Assembly (NCBI GenBank): GCA_947650285.1
Contig: CANTFL010000969.1
Span: 57,991-121,990, forward strand
Reading direction: 5' to 3'
Source of the DNA: Hyaloperonospora brassicae
Lineage: Eukaryota > Oomycota > Peronosporomycetes > Peronosporales > Peronosporaceae
DNA length: 64,000 bases
Below, piece by piece: positions 35,735-47,494 of this stretch. The notes under the pieces were generated by a model. The model saw only the letters and a program-made list of their open reading frames with translations. It did no database searches and was not told where the DNA came from. The translations under genes and the position numbers were made by a program. Each line of letters opens with the position of its first letter. The first letter of the stretch is position 1.

Positions 35735-36079
35735 CTATCGTAAAACAGTAGGTACACCATCGAGCAACAATTTTGCAGACCTTACAGCTGATAAAGCCGA
35801 GTCCGGACGCTTCTCTTCAGCTGCAATTTTATCAGAATTCTTCTTGTCCAGCAAAACTGTACTGCCCGTCATTCCACGCAGACTCTCGCCGCGTGCGACG
35901 TCGTCCTTGCTTAGATGATCAGCAGCAGAATCGGCAATGACAGCCGTTAAATATGTGGGAGTAGCACTCGTCAAGATAATAAAGAAACACGCGAGTGAGA
36001 ACCATACCAGTAGGCGAATAACCTTGACCGGATACGCGATGGTATAAATAGCTTGTTGCGGTTGGAAAGTGTAGAACAT
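35735..36079 (-). CDS. RxLR-like secreted effector candidate, 114 aa
   Basis: An ATG-started frame ends at TAG. Residues 21-45 form a hydrophobic leader (VIRLLVWFSLACFFIILTSA), like a signal peptide with an N-terminal extension. A hydrophilic linker follows with RGESLRG near residue 70 (a degenerate RxLR, since the first Arg is displaced). Then AAEEKR lies near residue 91 (EER-like). The tail SAVRSAKLLLDGVP resembles the start of many effector domains. If real, it would be secreted and delivered into the host plant. At 114 aa it is short, and the protein stops soon after the EER-like motif, so it may be truncated. It lies 260 bp from the TIR element, with no paralog or expression evidence. 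Confidence 0.45.
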   Translation of the reverse strand: MFYTFQPQQAIYTIAYPVKVIRLLVWFSLACFFIILTSATPTYLTAVIADSAADHLSKDDVARGESLRGMTGSTVLLDKKNSDKIAAEEKRPDSALSAVRSAKLLLDGVPTVLR

Positions 36080-36283
36080 ACAGCGCGGTGGAAGGAGCAG
36101 GTAGAGTCGGTCGATTTTTTAAAAGACACACTTCTTTTGGAACGTAAAATTAAGGCTGACGAGATATTTGTACCTCCTCATATGCTGGTGTACACGGCAC
36201 CACTGACGTTATCGAATTGTGATCGGTGCCTGAAGCATTTAAACAGTGGTCTTGTCTATTGTATACGATCTCCGTTGGAATAA
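36053..36283 (+). CDS. unidentified 76-codon ORF beside the effector candidate
   Basis: A charged N-terminal half (KEQVESVDFLKDTLLLERK) and a Cys-containing C-terminus. It overlaps the 5' end of the opposite-strand effector candidate by 27 bp. No family is recognised, and it may be chance. Confidence 0.12.
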   Translation: MLRLESVEHTARWKEQVESVDFLKDTLLLERKIKADEIFVPPHMLVYTAPLTLSNCDRCLKHLNSGLVYCIRSPLE

Positions 36284-36315
36284 GAAGCAACATCGATACC
36301 CGACGGATACAAAAT

Positions 36316-37190
36316 TCATGTAACACGTCCGTCTACCGACCTCGTTTCAACAGAAATCCTAAGTTGGAGATAATTGCCCGCTGACGAGGTCTCTGATAAT
36401 TTGTTCGTCATGCCTAAATTTACAAGGTGATTAGTGGCGACATTTATCCACCGAAGCAGAGCCATAACAGAAAATGTATTATCGGTGAGATAAGCCAGCT
36501 GTATCACAGCAATAAGTTGTTGAAGTTCTCGACGAGCCAAAAAAAGCATCTACTTTCCAGATGCATCTAGCAAAACGCGAAGAAGAAGTATTTTATCGGA
36601 TGCATAACACAGGATTGAGCGCGTAAACGATTAATCTTGTCTCAGTCGTTAAAACATCGATGCTGATATTTTTACATGGACTGATACCTTGAGGCAAAAA
36701 AGACCAAAGACACGAACATTTTGTCGATGATAACGTGCCTGCGTAGCAACCGCACAGGCTCGATCCGATCGCACACTAAAATCCAGAAAAAGCGGAAGGA
36801 GCTGGGGAATAGTCGGATCACGTCCTCTTTCGCTATATATGGTGCGACATATGGTGATCTAATGCAGCTTCGATGCAGCGGCCGAATGACATGTTTCGAG
36901 CCTTATATCTGTCCACAGCGTCCTCTCCTCCACAATGTCATTCGCAACGTCAGTGCCTACCTGAGTTAGACCAAACATGCACGGCTGCCATTCGCCGGTC
37001 TCCCAAGCAAGCTCATGCTTCGACTTTGATATATAACTAGGCAACTGCGCTGTTGTGTGGAAGCTTTAAAAAATCGACAAAGAACGAATAATCAATGATG
37101 CCATTTTTCGCCGACTGATTTGAAACTGGGCACCGACAACTACATACCGATTTGCAAGTACGATTTTTTTTTATTATGACAACAGTGAAG
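36316..37190. other. GC-richer patch with unassigned coding-like frames
   Basis: Frames at 36316-36549 (-), 36721-36969 (+) and 36859-37044 (-) are compositionally more protein-like than the AT-rich DNA around them. The first starts MLFLARRELQQL, but it has no Crinkler N-terminal domain. No family is recognised. It ends at the decayed LTR. Confidence 0.25.
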
Positions 37191-37556
37191 GTTAGTGCCT
37201 TGCTATGTATTACATGAATAGAGGAAGGTAACCGACTTAGTTAATGGCTCTAGTCGTGGTAAAAGTAAAAATGATATTATATATAAATCAAGTCCTATGA
37301 CTCTTGACCTTGTTGGTCTTGACTTAATTCCAATAATATGACTGAACGTATGATGACGTCTACTCATCACTCATTTTAGGGGTCTAAAAGCGGATAAATA
37401 TTTAACATTAGCACAACTTCAACCAATTAGTAGACATTTCGGTCATCCCAACATCACCATCATGCTCTGTGATATTGATTAAAGAATATTCAGCGTAGTG
37501 TTCTTTTTTGTCATTTAGCCTGAATGACAATATCTGGTAACGGGCTAGAGACAACT
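37190..37556. mobile_element. decayed LTR, same family as the palindrome's solo LTR
   Basis: It shares a collinear series of blocks with 3084-3475: agaggaag, ggtaaaag.a, ataaatcaag, cgtatgatgacgtctactcatcactcatt, ccaatta, catcaccatcat..tgtgatatt, and finally gtaacgggct. The 5' part is too decayed to place exactly. The hairpin ttgtcatt/aatgacaa at 37508-37530 is kept with a paired C-G to T-A change relative to the solo LTR. Confidence 0.65.
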
Positions 37557-40500
37557 AATGCGCAATTCAATCAAGTCGCCCGAGCTCAATGATTGTTCAG
37601 ATTACAAAAGCATACGGCATTCGAATCGCATGGCCACGTGCAATCTATTCTATTTTTTTGTAGTATTGATTGGATTGCGCGTGGTCATTTAGAGTCATTC
37701 TTTTGTCCATGCTGCTATATGTGTTATAAAATCTCGTCCAACTCGTACTTGAATTATAATATAAAGAAAGTCATCGTTGTCACTTAAGCTGCAAATTCCT
37801 GCCGTCGCCACTTTCGTGGTAGTTCGACGTGCGTCACGATCATATTGTCGACGCTTTAGCTCTTATATAAGAATAGGAAATTGTTGTAGCTACCGATTGT
37901 CAGGGCGAAGATGCTGCTAGACGCTTCACAATCGGTCAAAGAGAAATACTTTTGATAGAAGCAAAGAACCATTTGTCACGATACAAACTAACACATAGAT
38001 ACCTATTGAGGAGATGCCTGGAAGCAGGAGCTGACGACAATTAAGTTGGAATCGAGCAGGTCACCAGAGAGAATGTCAATCGGGCATGACGACAAAACAA
38101 TTGAAGAAGAAACATCGCTTTCGTCGAACGAGAGCAAAATTGTGTTAATGCTCACCAATTTTTATTTCGATCATTGCAGCTGAAATTATATCCTTCCACT
38201 TTCCCACCAGAGAAATTTCATCAATGATGTATTAGGATAGCCAATTTTCGCTTACTAGTGCATAAAAAATTGCATCTAAACCTTGTTCTGCTGCGTATCG
38301 GGGCCAGTACTAAAAGTAAAAAAAACAGTTTGCGGATTTTAAGCCACGATCGACACCTCGTGAAAAGGAGCTACTTCAATTCATTAAATAATGAAAATCA
38401 ATATGCAAGTTCTGATCGAACACAAGGAAGCCTTGCTGATACGAAGAGATGACGCGCTTCCATATTTAAATCATGGCAAAAGATATCTTTATTGATCACC
38501 TCGTTTGACCTATATTTCATGATCTGCAATATAATGATGATGGCGTGGGTGTCTGACGTCAACCTGCCTGAAACTACCAGACGACTTGGTAGCATAAGTG
38601 CGGATGAGTTACAGCTTACTATATATTGAATTTCTATTTGTCCAGGGCGCATTTCAAGACATTTAGACACTACAAATATTTACAATAGAGTGGACGTATA
38701 TCCTTTGCTGGATTACTGGTCATTATTGTACGTGCTGATCTTTCATTTCATGACACTCGCAAAACATTTGACTTAGGGCCTGAATGCCACACGATGCCAA
38801 ATAAATTATACAACATTTTGAAATTATAGTTATTTTGCCCTGGAAGTTATTTTTTTGCAGAATAACTTAAAAGAGAGGTCGTTGCTAGTTGCACCCATAC
38901 TTCATGCGTATTACTAGTACTTATAATGGCAATTATTATCATATATCAATTTAATTTAGTGACCAGCACATAGAACATTATCGATTGTAAAAAGTGTAAG
39001 TGGAATACCAAAAAAACGAAGATCTCATTTAGCGTATACAATACTCATTTTTTTCTACTCTATCGTATTTTGCACCTGTTTAAAATTTTTGGAAACTTTC
39101 TTTGTTAACATATAAAATTCTAAGCGACTTAAGTTCTTATCTTTGCTGAGCTAGCATTTTTTGGTTATATTCATCTATGACGAAATTTACCCATTAATAT
39201 ACGATAAACACAAGTGTCTTGGATTTCGCTCGCAACGACGCACTTCCAATCAGGCCTAGCGACGATAACACAGATCGAAACGCGTAGACCATACGAACCA
39301 ATATATATATATATCGGCGATCATACAGCAAAACTTTCATTTTGATACATATAGCGTTCTTCGTGCATAACACTCTCTGACAGCTTTGAACGAAATGGTC
39401 CTGTTTTTAATTCATGGACGTTCAAAAGGATATCATGCGGAAAATATTAATAAATGTCAGACAAAACTTTTAAAAATATTGACACGTTGCTGGTATCCTT
39501 GTATGGACATTTTTACTAAGCAAAAAACGCGAATCGATGCGAGGTATAATTTATGATGTTCTCTTCGATATGATTTTACAATAATATACACTTTGTTAAC
39601 TATATAATGAATAAAAATATATCAACCGAAATTAGATGGATTAATTTTCTCGGGTAGATTACATCACTAAAAGTTGCAGATAAATAAAAAAATTGTATAA
39701 ATTACATACCAAAAATATAAAACAAATACATCAAATATACCATAAAACGCAATTAAAAAATGGTTGTTTTCCATACACAAAATCATAAACACTTATAAGG
39801 TTGAATCCACTGTCTATCTCGGTAATATAGATCTACTGCCACGTGGCAAACTGTTGACGTACCAACTCCTCTTCCGTTTGTTGGCAACACATCAGCACTT
39901 GAGATTTTGCGCCTGTCATGTGGAAAGCTACGAAGAGAAGCAGCAAACTTGAAGTTTTTTTCGAAAAAAGGAGTGACAAAAAACAAAATCGACACCATTA
40001 TAATTGTATCTGAGTTTTAATCGACATTGGAAGCGGCCGTATCATGTTGTCTTGAGTAATGAGTGACGTTCCAAAGCCGTGTGTGCCGACAAGATGAGCC
40101 TTTGTTCGTGGTGCAGCTATCCTTTAAAAATTATTTTTCCATCCAACCTTTTTGCTTTTTCAAATCTGTCAACTTTCGTGAACATCTTAAGCGCCAGGTC
40201 GGTATGCGAATGCAAAAAAATACTGGAAATTATGTAGTTCAAGATATGGGATGACCTTTGGCATCAAAGTGACAACAAGGATAATCTAAATGAAGCTAAT
40301 AAGTAAATAATATGCTCCTTTAATCTGTATTAATGCGTTAAATGTGTTAAGGCTCGAAATGTTCGGCAGTTATATCAATAAATATAGCTTCATTTCTCCC
40401 TACACGATTTAAATGAATAATCGAGGGCACTCCACGAAGCTCATAAAATGTATACGATGCATTTGTGCAACAATGTGTCATTTTGTAACAAGGGCTGCAA

Positions 40501-41000
40501 GCTACAACCATTGCAGCGAGCATAATATTGCTATTAAGGGCACCTTCCTGAAGGTAATAGCTATGAATTACACAGCGAGTATAGGGTGCCGTGAACGGCA
40601 ATTCCAGGAGGCTTCCATCGATGATTCTTCCTGTTAATTTGCTTTCTCATACTAAAAAGAAAATATATAATTTTTTGGATCAGTTTTGGCTTATTGAAAT
40701 ATTATAATTATTGGAATGAGTATTTAAATTCTCTACTCTTACACATTCAACCAACTCCAGCATTCGCGATTTGGAATAGGTACAAGGGACGAGTGAATGC
40801 GGTGCAGACAAGTGGATCATTCGTTTCCTACTTTGTTTATGTCTGGTAACTAATGAAGAATTACATTATGAAGTACAATTCGAAGAAATTTTTATTTGGC
40901 TTTAATTTAGGCTCGCTCCAGACAAAGGTTGAGAAGGCGAAAGCGCATATCACGTGCTATAATTCTTGTGCGTTGGCATTTCGTTGAGATGTTGGCCCTT
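37557..41000. other. AT-rich stretch, no gene recognised
   Basis: Frames up to 90 codons (38398-38670 on -; 40347-40601 on -) carry no recognised motif. An (AT)6-type microsatellite is at about 39300-39313. The part just left of 41 kb may be the lost catalytic region of the MULE transposase. Confidence 0.4.
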
Positions 41001-41178
41001 AAAAATGGCCAGCATACACGCTCACAAGTCATGTCCAAGATACAACACCTTGGCATCGAATACCGTGGAAGCTTTAAATAGCGCGTTCAGTAGTTTTATA
41101 AATCTTCCAATAATCGACTGCCGCATGGAGATCAAGCGTTGCGTGGCGGTTGAATGGTCTATAATACAAGTTAGGTGA
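41001..41178 (+). pseudogene. MULE transposase C-terminal fragment
   Basis: The frame reads HAHKSCPRYNTLASNTVEAL, then NSAFSSFINLPIID. This matches the C-terminal signature of Mutator-like (MULE/MuDR) transposases, W..AH....RYN..TSN.VES.N.......LPI, where the Asn/Glu residues are strongly conserved. The surrounding catalytic domain is not readable and a stop follows at 41178. It shows that MULEs were once active here; the link to the TIR element at 34 kb is only a possibility. Confidence 0.7.
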
Positions 41179-43431
41179 AAGGTATTGAGTACTTTTTCCA
41201 TGTGCATCTCGAAAGGTGGACGAAAGTTTGCCCAGTGCGGATCGGGGCTAAATTGGTGTGAGCTCTACCTCATGTTTTGTTGTTGCAATCCGGTCATAAA
41301 GGCGATTTATCCGTTGACGGTAGCAATTCCATTTTGTGACTAGGTTGATCGATGATCGTGAGAGTACTTCAAGAATATTGGTTCTCCTTGTCGGCATGAT
41401 CTACTTCCGCTCTCGCTTCGGCACACAAAACATTTTCCGAAAATGATGACGTATTTCGTGACTCCTAAAAATGAAAGACGTTTGAGTCAGCCTATTTTTA
41501 TAAGATCGAACGACAAGATATTGCCTCTTGTATAAGAAGATTCCCTGACAAGATGAGTGTGCACCGCTCCATCCAATCCAAAAATTAGAGGGCGCATAAA
41601 GAAGAAGCGATCCCATCTGATCTAGCAACTAAAGAAATGTATAAGCTCAAAACTAGAAAATTTGGAATGTGCAAAAATTTCGATCACAAGCTAAGAACCT
41701 GATTAAGCGTAGCCGCCTGATTATATTTTACGTCAGAGACATTAGATTTTATCATACTGATCAGTGGTGGTTTTTATTGAGAATAATAATCTTGTAAAAA
41801 TACGCAGGAATGAATGGTATATTTGATGGACGGAAGATAGATTGCTATCGTGACTAACGTAACTACATTCGTCAACTATATATAAATACGTCTAACCCTT
41901 TAAGACTGATATATAGACGGTGTATCATTTTCCTTTCAAAATGTTTACTGTATTTTTTGTTTTTTCCGATCTTGTGGTAAAAATATTTTAATTGTTGATA
42001 TCTTGGTTAATATTTTACATGGTTATTTAAGATAATTGATACAACTAAAAAATTTGATTTTAATATGATTAGTAATAAATATAATCACGAAAATTGAAAT
42101 TTTAGGATGAAGGGTGATTTTTTAATCACGGGAACCTCTCAATATAGTCAAAGATTTTTAAATACCAGGGATGGTGCTAATTTGACAAATAAACTGTCGC
42201 CATACATATACAAAGTAGAGCTCATAGCGAGTTGGTTCAGAAGCTTTTGTGAACTTATTGACAATGGGTGATATCGTTCATAGTAATTCCTTTACATGAT
42301 TTTTGAGTGCCCAATATATTTTTAAAGGAAGAAAATTCAATGTAAAGCGTTCCCTTGAAATATGTGTGCGCGTCTCACTCCGCTGTAACTTTTAGTACAT
42401 AATGATTCAAATGAAGATTACGGAACTATTTAAAACGACATTTATTATACATGCTTGGTCAAGTCACGCGTGAAGGCTATACCGATGTTAGACATTTCAA
42501 GTGGGACGAAGTCGAACGAATGGGTTTTAAAGTTGGTATTTCAGTCTCCTGTGTCAAGTGTATCTATCTCCTTATATGGTAATGAGTGGGATATCAATAT
42601 CTCTTCCGTCAATCTAACAATAAAATTTACGAAGCTTGCATAGTAGGATTCTCACTTGATCATCATCTTTAATTAACGCAGCTATTACGCTGGTAAGTCC
42701 ATATTTGAGATGTTAAGGAATCGAAAAAGAAACGAGACTCGTTTGTCGATGCCACGCGTGAGCGTTGATCTAACAGATTAGTGACATATCCAGGTTCATG
42801 TCGGTAAAAGGGGCTACTAATTTAGTATAAATAGGGTTGGATGACGCAAACGATTGTTGCATAAAAAAAAGATATGATAAATTTAATTAAGCATGTAAAG
42901 ACTAGCCGTCCAAATTTGGAATGGGGGTCATATGCTTGCTTCGTATATCATGGTTCGTGCAAAATCGTCAATGCACTTTTTGAAATTAATCTAAAACATT
43001 GCGACACCTATTTTTATGGATGTAAAAGGATCGTGGACTCGTATCAGGGTATTATATATCTAATTGCGTCTGATCAGCGCATTTGCTACCTTGAGATTTA
43101 CATTACATATAATCTAGTCAAGATCGCACGTTTAATTGTGTCAACAGCGGAGTTTCATTTAGTTCCGGTAATACTCATCTTTTTCACGGATATTCTCGAT
43201 TAAAACGAATCGGTAGCGTACCATATAGACTTCGAATAGTTATAGACTCGCTTCACCTCGGGTACCTGACTTCCCTTAAGAAGGTAGAAAATTTTAAGTC
43301 TAAATCTAATATACCTATTATAGGTGAATGACAAATGCATTCAATTTTTTTATAAACGATTGCAGAAAGAAATAATAAATGTAAAAACACATGGTAACAC
43401 ACGCTTTTGGGTGATGTGCATCGAATGTAGT

Positions 43432-43454
43432 ATTACGTATCACAAATACGTAAT
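43432..43454. repeat. perfect 9-bp-stem hairpin
   Basis: attacgtat (43432-43440) pairs with atacgtaat (43446-43454) around loop cacaa. Confidence 0.6.
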
Positions 43455-44150
43455 GGCATAGAGTCGATAAAAAAAGGTCCGAGAAAGGGGTCCGGCGTTT
43501 CGCAAAATTGCACAGCGGCGATAATCGTCACTGATCAGTTATAGTGAATGGGAGCGAAGCTCTCTGATGAAGTAGCACCGTAAGTATGTACTTTCAGGCA
43601 TAGTTACGAAGGTAATTTCAACACGCAGTCTCTGTGTATTGTCACATCTACTGATGAGGCATATCGTATCCCTGAACTGACCGAGGTATCGAGAACATGC
43701 CACTCGAACCTTTGCTTGACTGTCGGGCGTCGAAATAAATTGCGATATTACTCACCTAATAATCATTGGAGAAATTTGTTGAGCTCTAGATCATTTACTA
43801 TGGATCAAGGTGCATCTTGCTATGGTCCCGTACAATAAAGTTTATAAACCTGAAACGGGACCAAAGGAAGCGTATTAAGTTAAACATCAAGGTGATTTTA
43901 GCTGCTTCTTGTACGTCTATGATGATTCGAAAGCAGCAATCGATGTCACATGATCAAAGGGTACTAGCTCGAGATCAAATAAAAAAGTGTTAAATCTTAA
44001 ATATGGCTTCTACTTGTTTGCGAGATGGCCATTTAATGAACCTCGCAAAGCGAGTATAGAATTTTCACATGCTTTACAAGCGCAAGTGATGTCAAAACGT
44101 GTTTAATGGTCACTACCGAACAATGACTTATTGTGGTTGAGTACTAAACA

Positions 44151-44211
44151 GTGTAAAGAGCTGTACACGGCTGTTGGTGTAGTTGATTACTATATTGTGT
44201 AAAGAGCTGTA
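44151..44211 (+). repeat. 15-bp direct repeat with overlapping hairpin
   Basis: gtgtaaagagctgta occurs at 44151-44165 and 44197-44211. The second copy continues into an agagctg/cagctct hairpin. A separate near-exact pair, gacaggtt(g/t)acagca, lies at 44664-44678 and 44694-44708. Confidence 0.6.
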
Positions 44212-45103
44212 GACAGCTCTTAGATCAAATATAGGCAGCGCGAACGTTCACACCTTATACAAGGATGAGCGAAACAGGACATGGATGCTTGTTTGGAGCA
44301 ACATACAAGTAAGAAGATACTTGTTGGCTCGTAAAGACAATACGGGACTGCTAATTCGATAGAAGAGTCGACAGTATAGAAATTGGCGGTAGTAGAGCCA
44401 ATACAGCTGATGATATTTTATTAATTTGTCCTTTGAGTCTACTTAAATGAGTTCCTATGGCAAAACCGAGACACTAATTGTCAAATTAACTGATTAATCT
44501 AGGTATGGCTCTTGGACACTTGATCTGGTTGCACCTCAGAAGTTAATTTAATAAGATATAATGATTGCAGACCCTTTAATATAATCAAATCTTAAAGCGT
44601 TATGCGTTAAGTCCATGTCGATAAGATCTGCGTAATCGTCTTGGTACACAAGTACGATGTCATGACAGGTTGACAGCATAATTCGCTGAGCACGACAGGT
44701 TTACAGCAGCATTGATGGACGAAAGATTTTTTAAACAGAAGAATAAGACTAAAGGATAACTTAATTTGTTTATATAGACGCTATACTTAAAAACCATTTA
44801 TCAGTATTGATCAAAAGTGAGGACAAATGTTCTCGATTTGTCCCGCGCGAGTTAGTCAATACAAATCTAGCGTTATATACAATCGAACTAATCCGATATA
44901 TGTTACTGTATAATGAAAAAGGGGAAATTTCTCGGTAAAAAGTACTTAAGATCAACCTTGTTCTTGCCAATTGTTTCTCCATAGGCCATGTCACAGCGTC
45001 ACACTCTCCTCTTTCATATTTGACCTTCTGTGTGCAAAATTAAACCGGCAAAATGGCAAATATTGCACCTATTTGTAATGTTATATGATTCAAAGTACCG
45101 GTC

Positions 45104-45407
45104 ATGACTTCGACACAGCGGACAAAACGTAATCGAAGATGGTATGAAAAAATAACTTTTTCGTCCATTGATCTGGTGAATGGCTTCTTGCAGATCCTTA
45201 TCTGTAAACGAAAATTTGTTCGAAACAGTAAATGCACCCATTTGTTCCCTCTTGGAGAATTATCATTGCCATTCTGTATTAGTGGATGGTGAAGGGCTAC
45301 GAAACTCCTCAGTTTCATTCAATCAATATGCTTCAAAGATGTCAAGGTCGTTGCAAGATCTTATATTGAGCTACTTCGCTATGCATACGTCCGTGCCTGC
45401 GATATAG
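45104..45407 (+). pseudogene. decayed Gypsy reverse transcriptase
   Basis: Frame 45104 reads RRWYEKITFSSIDLVNGFLQ, the RT segment FSS(M/L)DLMSGFYQI with its first catalytic Asp retained. A frameshift leads into frame 45180, where GLRNSSVSFNQYASKMSRSL aligns with GLSNAPATFNRCVTNLLRSV. SYFAMHTS then aligns with SYFDDVFVHS, so the catalytic Asp pair is lost. This belongs to the oomycete Gypsy family with a YFDD RT, distinct from the YIDD chromodomain element at the right end. Traces of the following ANLKKC motif are at about 45480-45510. Confidence 0.8.
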
Positions 45408-45479
45408 CGAAACCAATAATGAAGAATAAATGCGGCATCACGACATATAGCTCATTAGAGCTGTGCGTGAAAGTATGCT

Positions 45480-46185
45480 GTAAGCCAACCTAAAGAAGTG
45501 TATGTATTCGCAGCTAGTACAATCGTGCTTCTTGCTTAACATCCCCAAAAAACCTTCTTATGCCATTACCCCCAAAAAACAAGAGAAATGTAGACGGATG
45601 CATTCGACAATTACGGACTTCGCAATTCTTTTTGCTTAGCTACGTGCTTGCAGAATTACTCGCAGCTACGCCAAAATATCCATATATGGTCTCGTAGCTA
45701 AAAAAAATACGTAAATTAGAATGATTAGTGTCAGTTCTACTCCTGAGGCGTATAAAAGCTTTATACTATCGCACCCAAATAATATATTATAAACAGGCCA
45801 TTGAATATGGTTTGTAAAGTCAGCAATTTGAGATGAGATGTGCTGAATGCATAGATACACAGACGGCGCAAAGAGCATCGCGTTTTTGCATGCGCTGAAA
45901 CTTTAACCATCCAATAATCATTTATTTATTTAGTAATAACAGGTTTTTTGTCATGCAGTGTGCACTGCCAAAATATATCGACTGTCACCTAGTAGATGGA
46001 CTACTCATCGTTTTTTATACAGAATATGCGTCTTTTCGTACAGCCATCTACAGCCCCCGCCTCCCGCTCTAAAGCGTACGGCGAACATCGTTCTTTGCGT
46101 AGCATGACTTCATCGCAAAGCACACTTCAGGATGACTGGTTATGTTGGCTGATGCTTCTTCTTGCCGGACTGTTTGGAGTCGGTG
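45480..46185 (+). pseudogene. decayed Gypsy RT thumb and RNase H
   Basis: ANLKKCMYS (about 45500) aligns with the YANLKKCIF motif after the RT active site, and ITDF..LR..RITRSYAKIS (about 45615-45690) aligns with ITDWP...LR.........YA. At 46013-46070, FYTEYASFRTAIYSPRLPL matches VVYTDHASLRTAVNSPHLS of RNase H. At 46135-46165, VMLADASSCR matches NVVADALSRR. Order and spacing agree with the RT upstream, so this is one element. Stops interrupt every segment. Confidence 0.8.
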
Positions 46186-46499
46186 GCGCGGTCCGATAGT
46201 GACGATAAGGCCATAAGATACGCTAATTATGCAAGTGCCTCCATCAAAATTGCTCGTAGAGGTAGGATAGTCGTTTGCACTAGATAAGGGGCTTGTGATG
46301 ATGATAAATCACCCTTCGTTTAAATTCTGTCAAGCTTCCAACAATTTTCAGCAGCAATCGAACGCCATAAACACAATACTCAACTAAAACAACCTGGGAT
46401 GGGCTACCGTTTTGTATAGCAGTCGCCGGGGACACACCACTAGTCATTGCTATAACCAATAATGATCTACGAATGTGGGACATGTAGGAGTGTCATATT

Positions 46500-47155
46500 G
46501 AAAAAACGAGTTGGCTTCGTAGCCGTGAAAATACTTGCATCACGATCGGCTGAGACTTACTGGACACGCTAGTATCAGTTCGTGCGCAACAACCGCCGCT
46601 ACTGCGAGTTTGTAGAAGGGAAATATAATTTTTTCCATCCACATCTCCATTATATCGCTGGAGATTTTGCCTGCGTTGAGAGAGCCCGATTTATTCTAAA
46701 TTTTTCAATTTCATTCCTAATTGCGCTCTCATGAGTGCTGATGAACTTGGTATTGTTGATCGGTTCGCAAAATGTTTTATATTGTTGGTGTAATGGAGAC
46801 TTTTAAGACGTGGTATGTGCTCGCGTCTGTGTTAACACGTTGTTATGATGTTAATCATCTCGCCTTGTAATTGTCTCCGATCAAAACTCTTGGTTTACGG
46901 TATAGTATTGACGGCACATCTCAATTTTAATCAGAACATTCAGAAACAGATAATAAGATTGGACGTGCTAATCGTGTTCTCAAAAACTTCGTTTGAAAAC
47001 TCGTCCACCTGTTCACGAGTTGAAGTAATGTTTTGACGATGGCTTTATGCCTTTGAAAACTCGGTACATGAATCGGCCACACATAAACCGTTCATTTTGT
47101 ATGACCTACGTGTTCAACGAAGACCCAATTTGATCTACTATGACACTCAAATAAT
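46500..47155 (+). pseudogene. decayed Gypsy integrase
   Basis: At 47052-47155 the frame reads FENSVHESATHKPFILYDLR, matching FAINNSVHASTTHTPFYVNGLR at the integrase core C-terminus. Immediately upstream, LTAHLNFNQNIQKQIIRLDV aligns with L.MSTSDHPETDGQTERANRV, with the catalytic Glu replaced. The N-terminal zinc-binding part is not clearly readable. It follows RNase H on the same strand, completing RT, RNase H and integrase order. Confidence 0.8.
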
Positions 47156-47230
47156 AAAAGTAAATTTATCTTATAAACATCAATAAAGATCTCAGCTATC
47201 ACGCGCCGACGTCGACGTAATATATATTGA

Positions 47231-47494
47231 TGCGAAAGGATATGCATCGAAGATGATAATCAAAACGATAGGGAATACGATAGTAGTGGTTCTGACGGTG
47301 ATAACGATGCTATCTTGTTAATCAACGTCAAGGCCTACACCAGCGAGAACGATGACGCTTTTTGTGACAAAGATAATTGTCTCTCCGCATCGCATATTAA
47401 GTTCAATGTCAAAAACAAGTTAATGAATCTGGATGATGCAGCATCTGCACACAATAAGTGCAGCAGATTCTTGGCATCTTTCGATGCAACTTAA
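47231..47494 (+). pseudogene. acidic linker after Gypsy integrase (87 codons, no ATG)
   Basis: This uninterrupted 87-codon frame has no usable start, so start-based ORF calling misses it. It opens with DDNQNDREYDSSGSDGDNDA and stays acidic. It lies directly after the integrase core, where this Gypsy family carries an acidic low-complexity linker before the GPY/F and chromo-like region. A charged fragment, WIKEEDKEQASAALRTI, appears at about 48390-48440 on the same strand. Confidence 0.5.

Larger units (their letters stand above)
41208..45100. other. AT-rich stretch, probable 5' part of a decayed Gypsy copy
   Basis: A 109-codon ATG frame at 42874-43203 (+) is hydrophobic with RIVDSYQGIIYLIASDQRI. 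This faintly resembles a segment of retroelement protease/gag linkers, but I cannot assign it. Short direct repeats are noted separately. Position and strand would fit gag and protease of the Gypsy copy at 45.1 kb. Confidence 0.3.

Noticed and set aside
36316..36549. ORF beginning MLFLARRELQ, reminiscent of the Crinkler LFLAK motif
   Set aside because: LFLAK lies about 50 residues into a conserved ubiquitin-like domain in Crinklers; here it is at the start with no such domain.
39300..39313. AT dinucleotide run
   Set aside because: An ordinary short microsatellite.
42874..43203. 109-codon ATG frame as a real gene
   Set aside because: AT-rich, hydrophobic, no recognised motif, and such lengths are expected by chance in 40 kb of AT-rich DNA.
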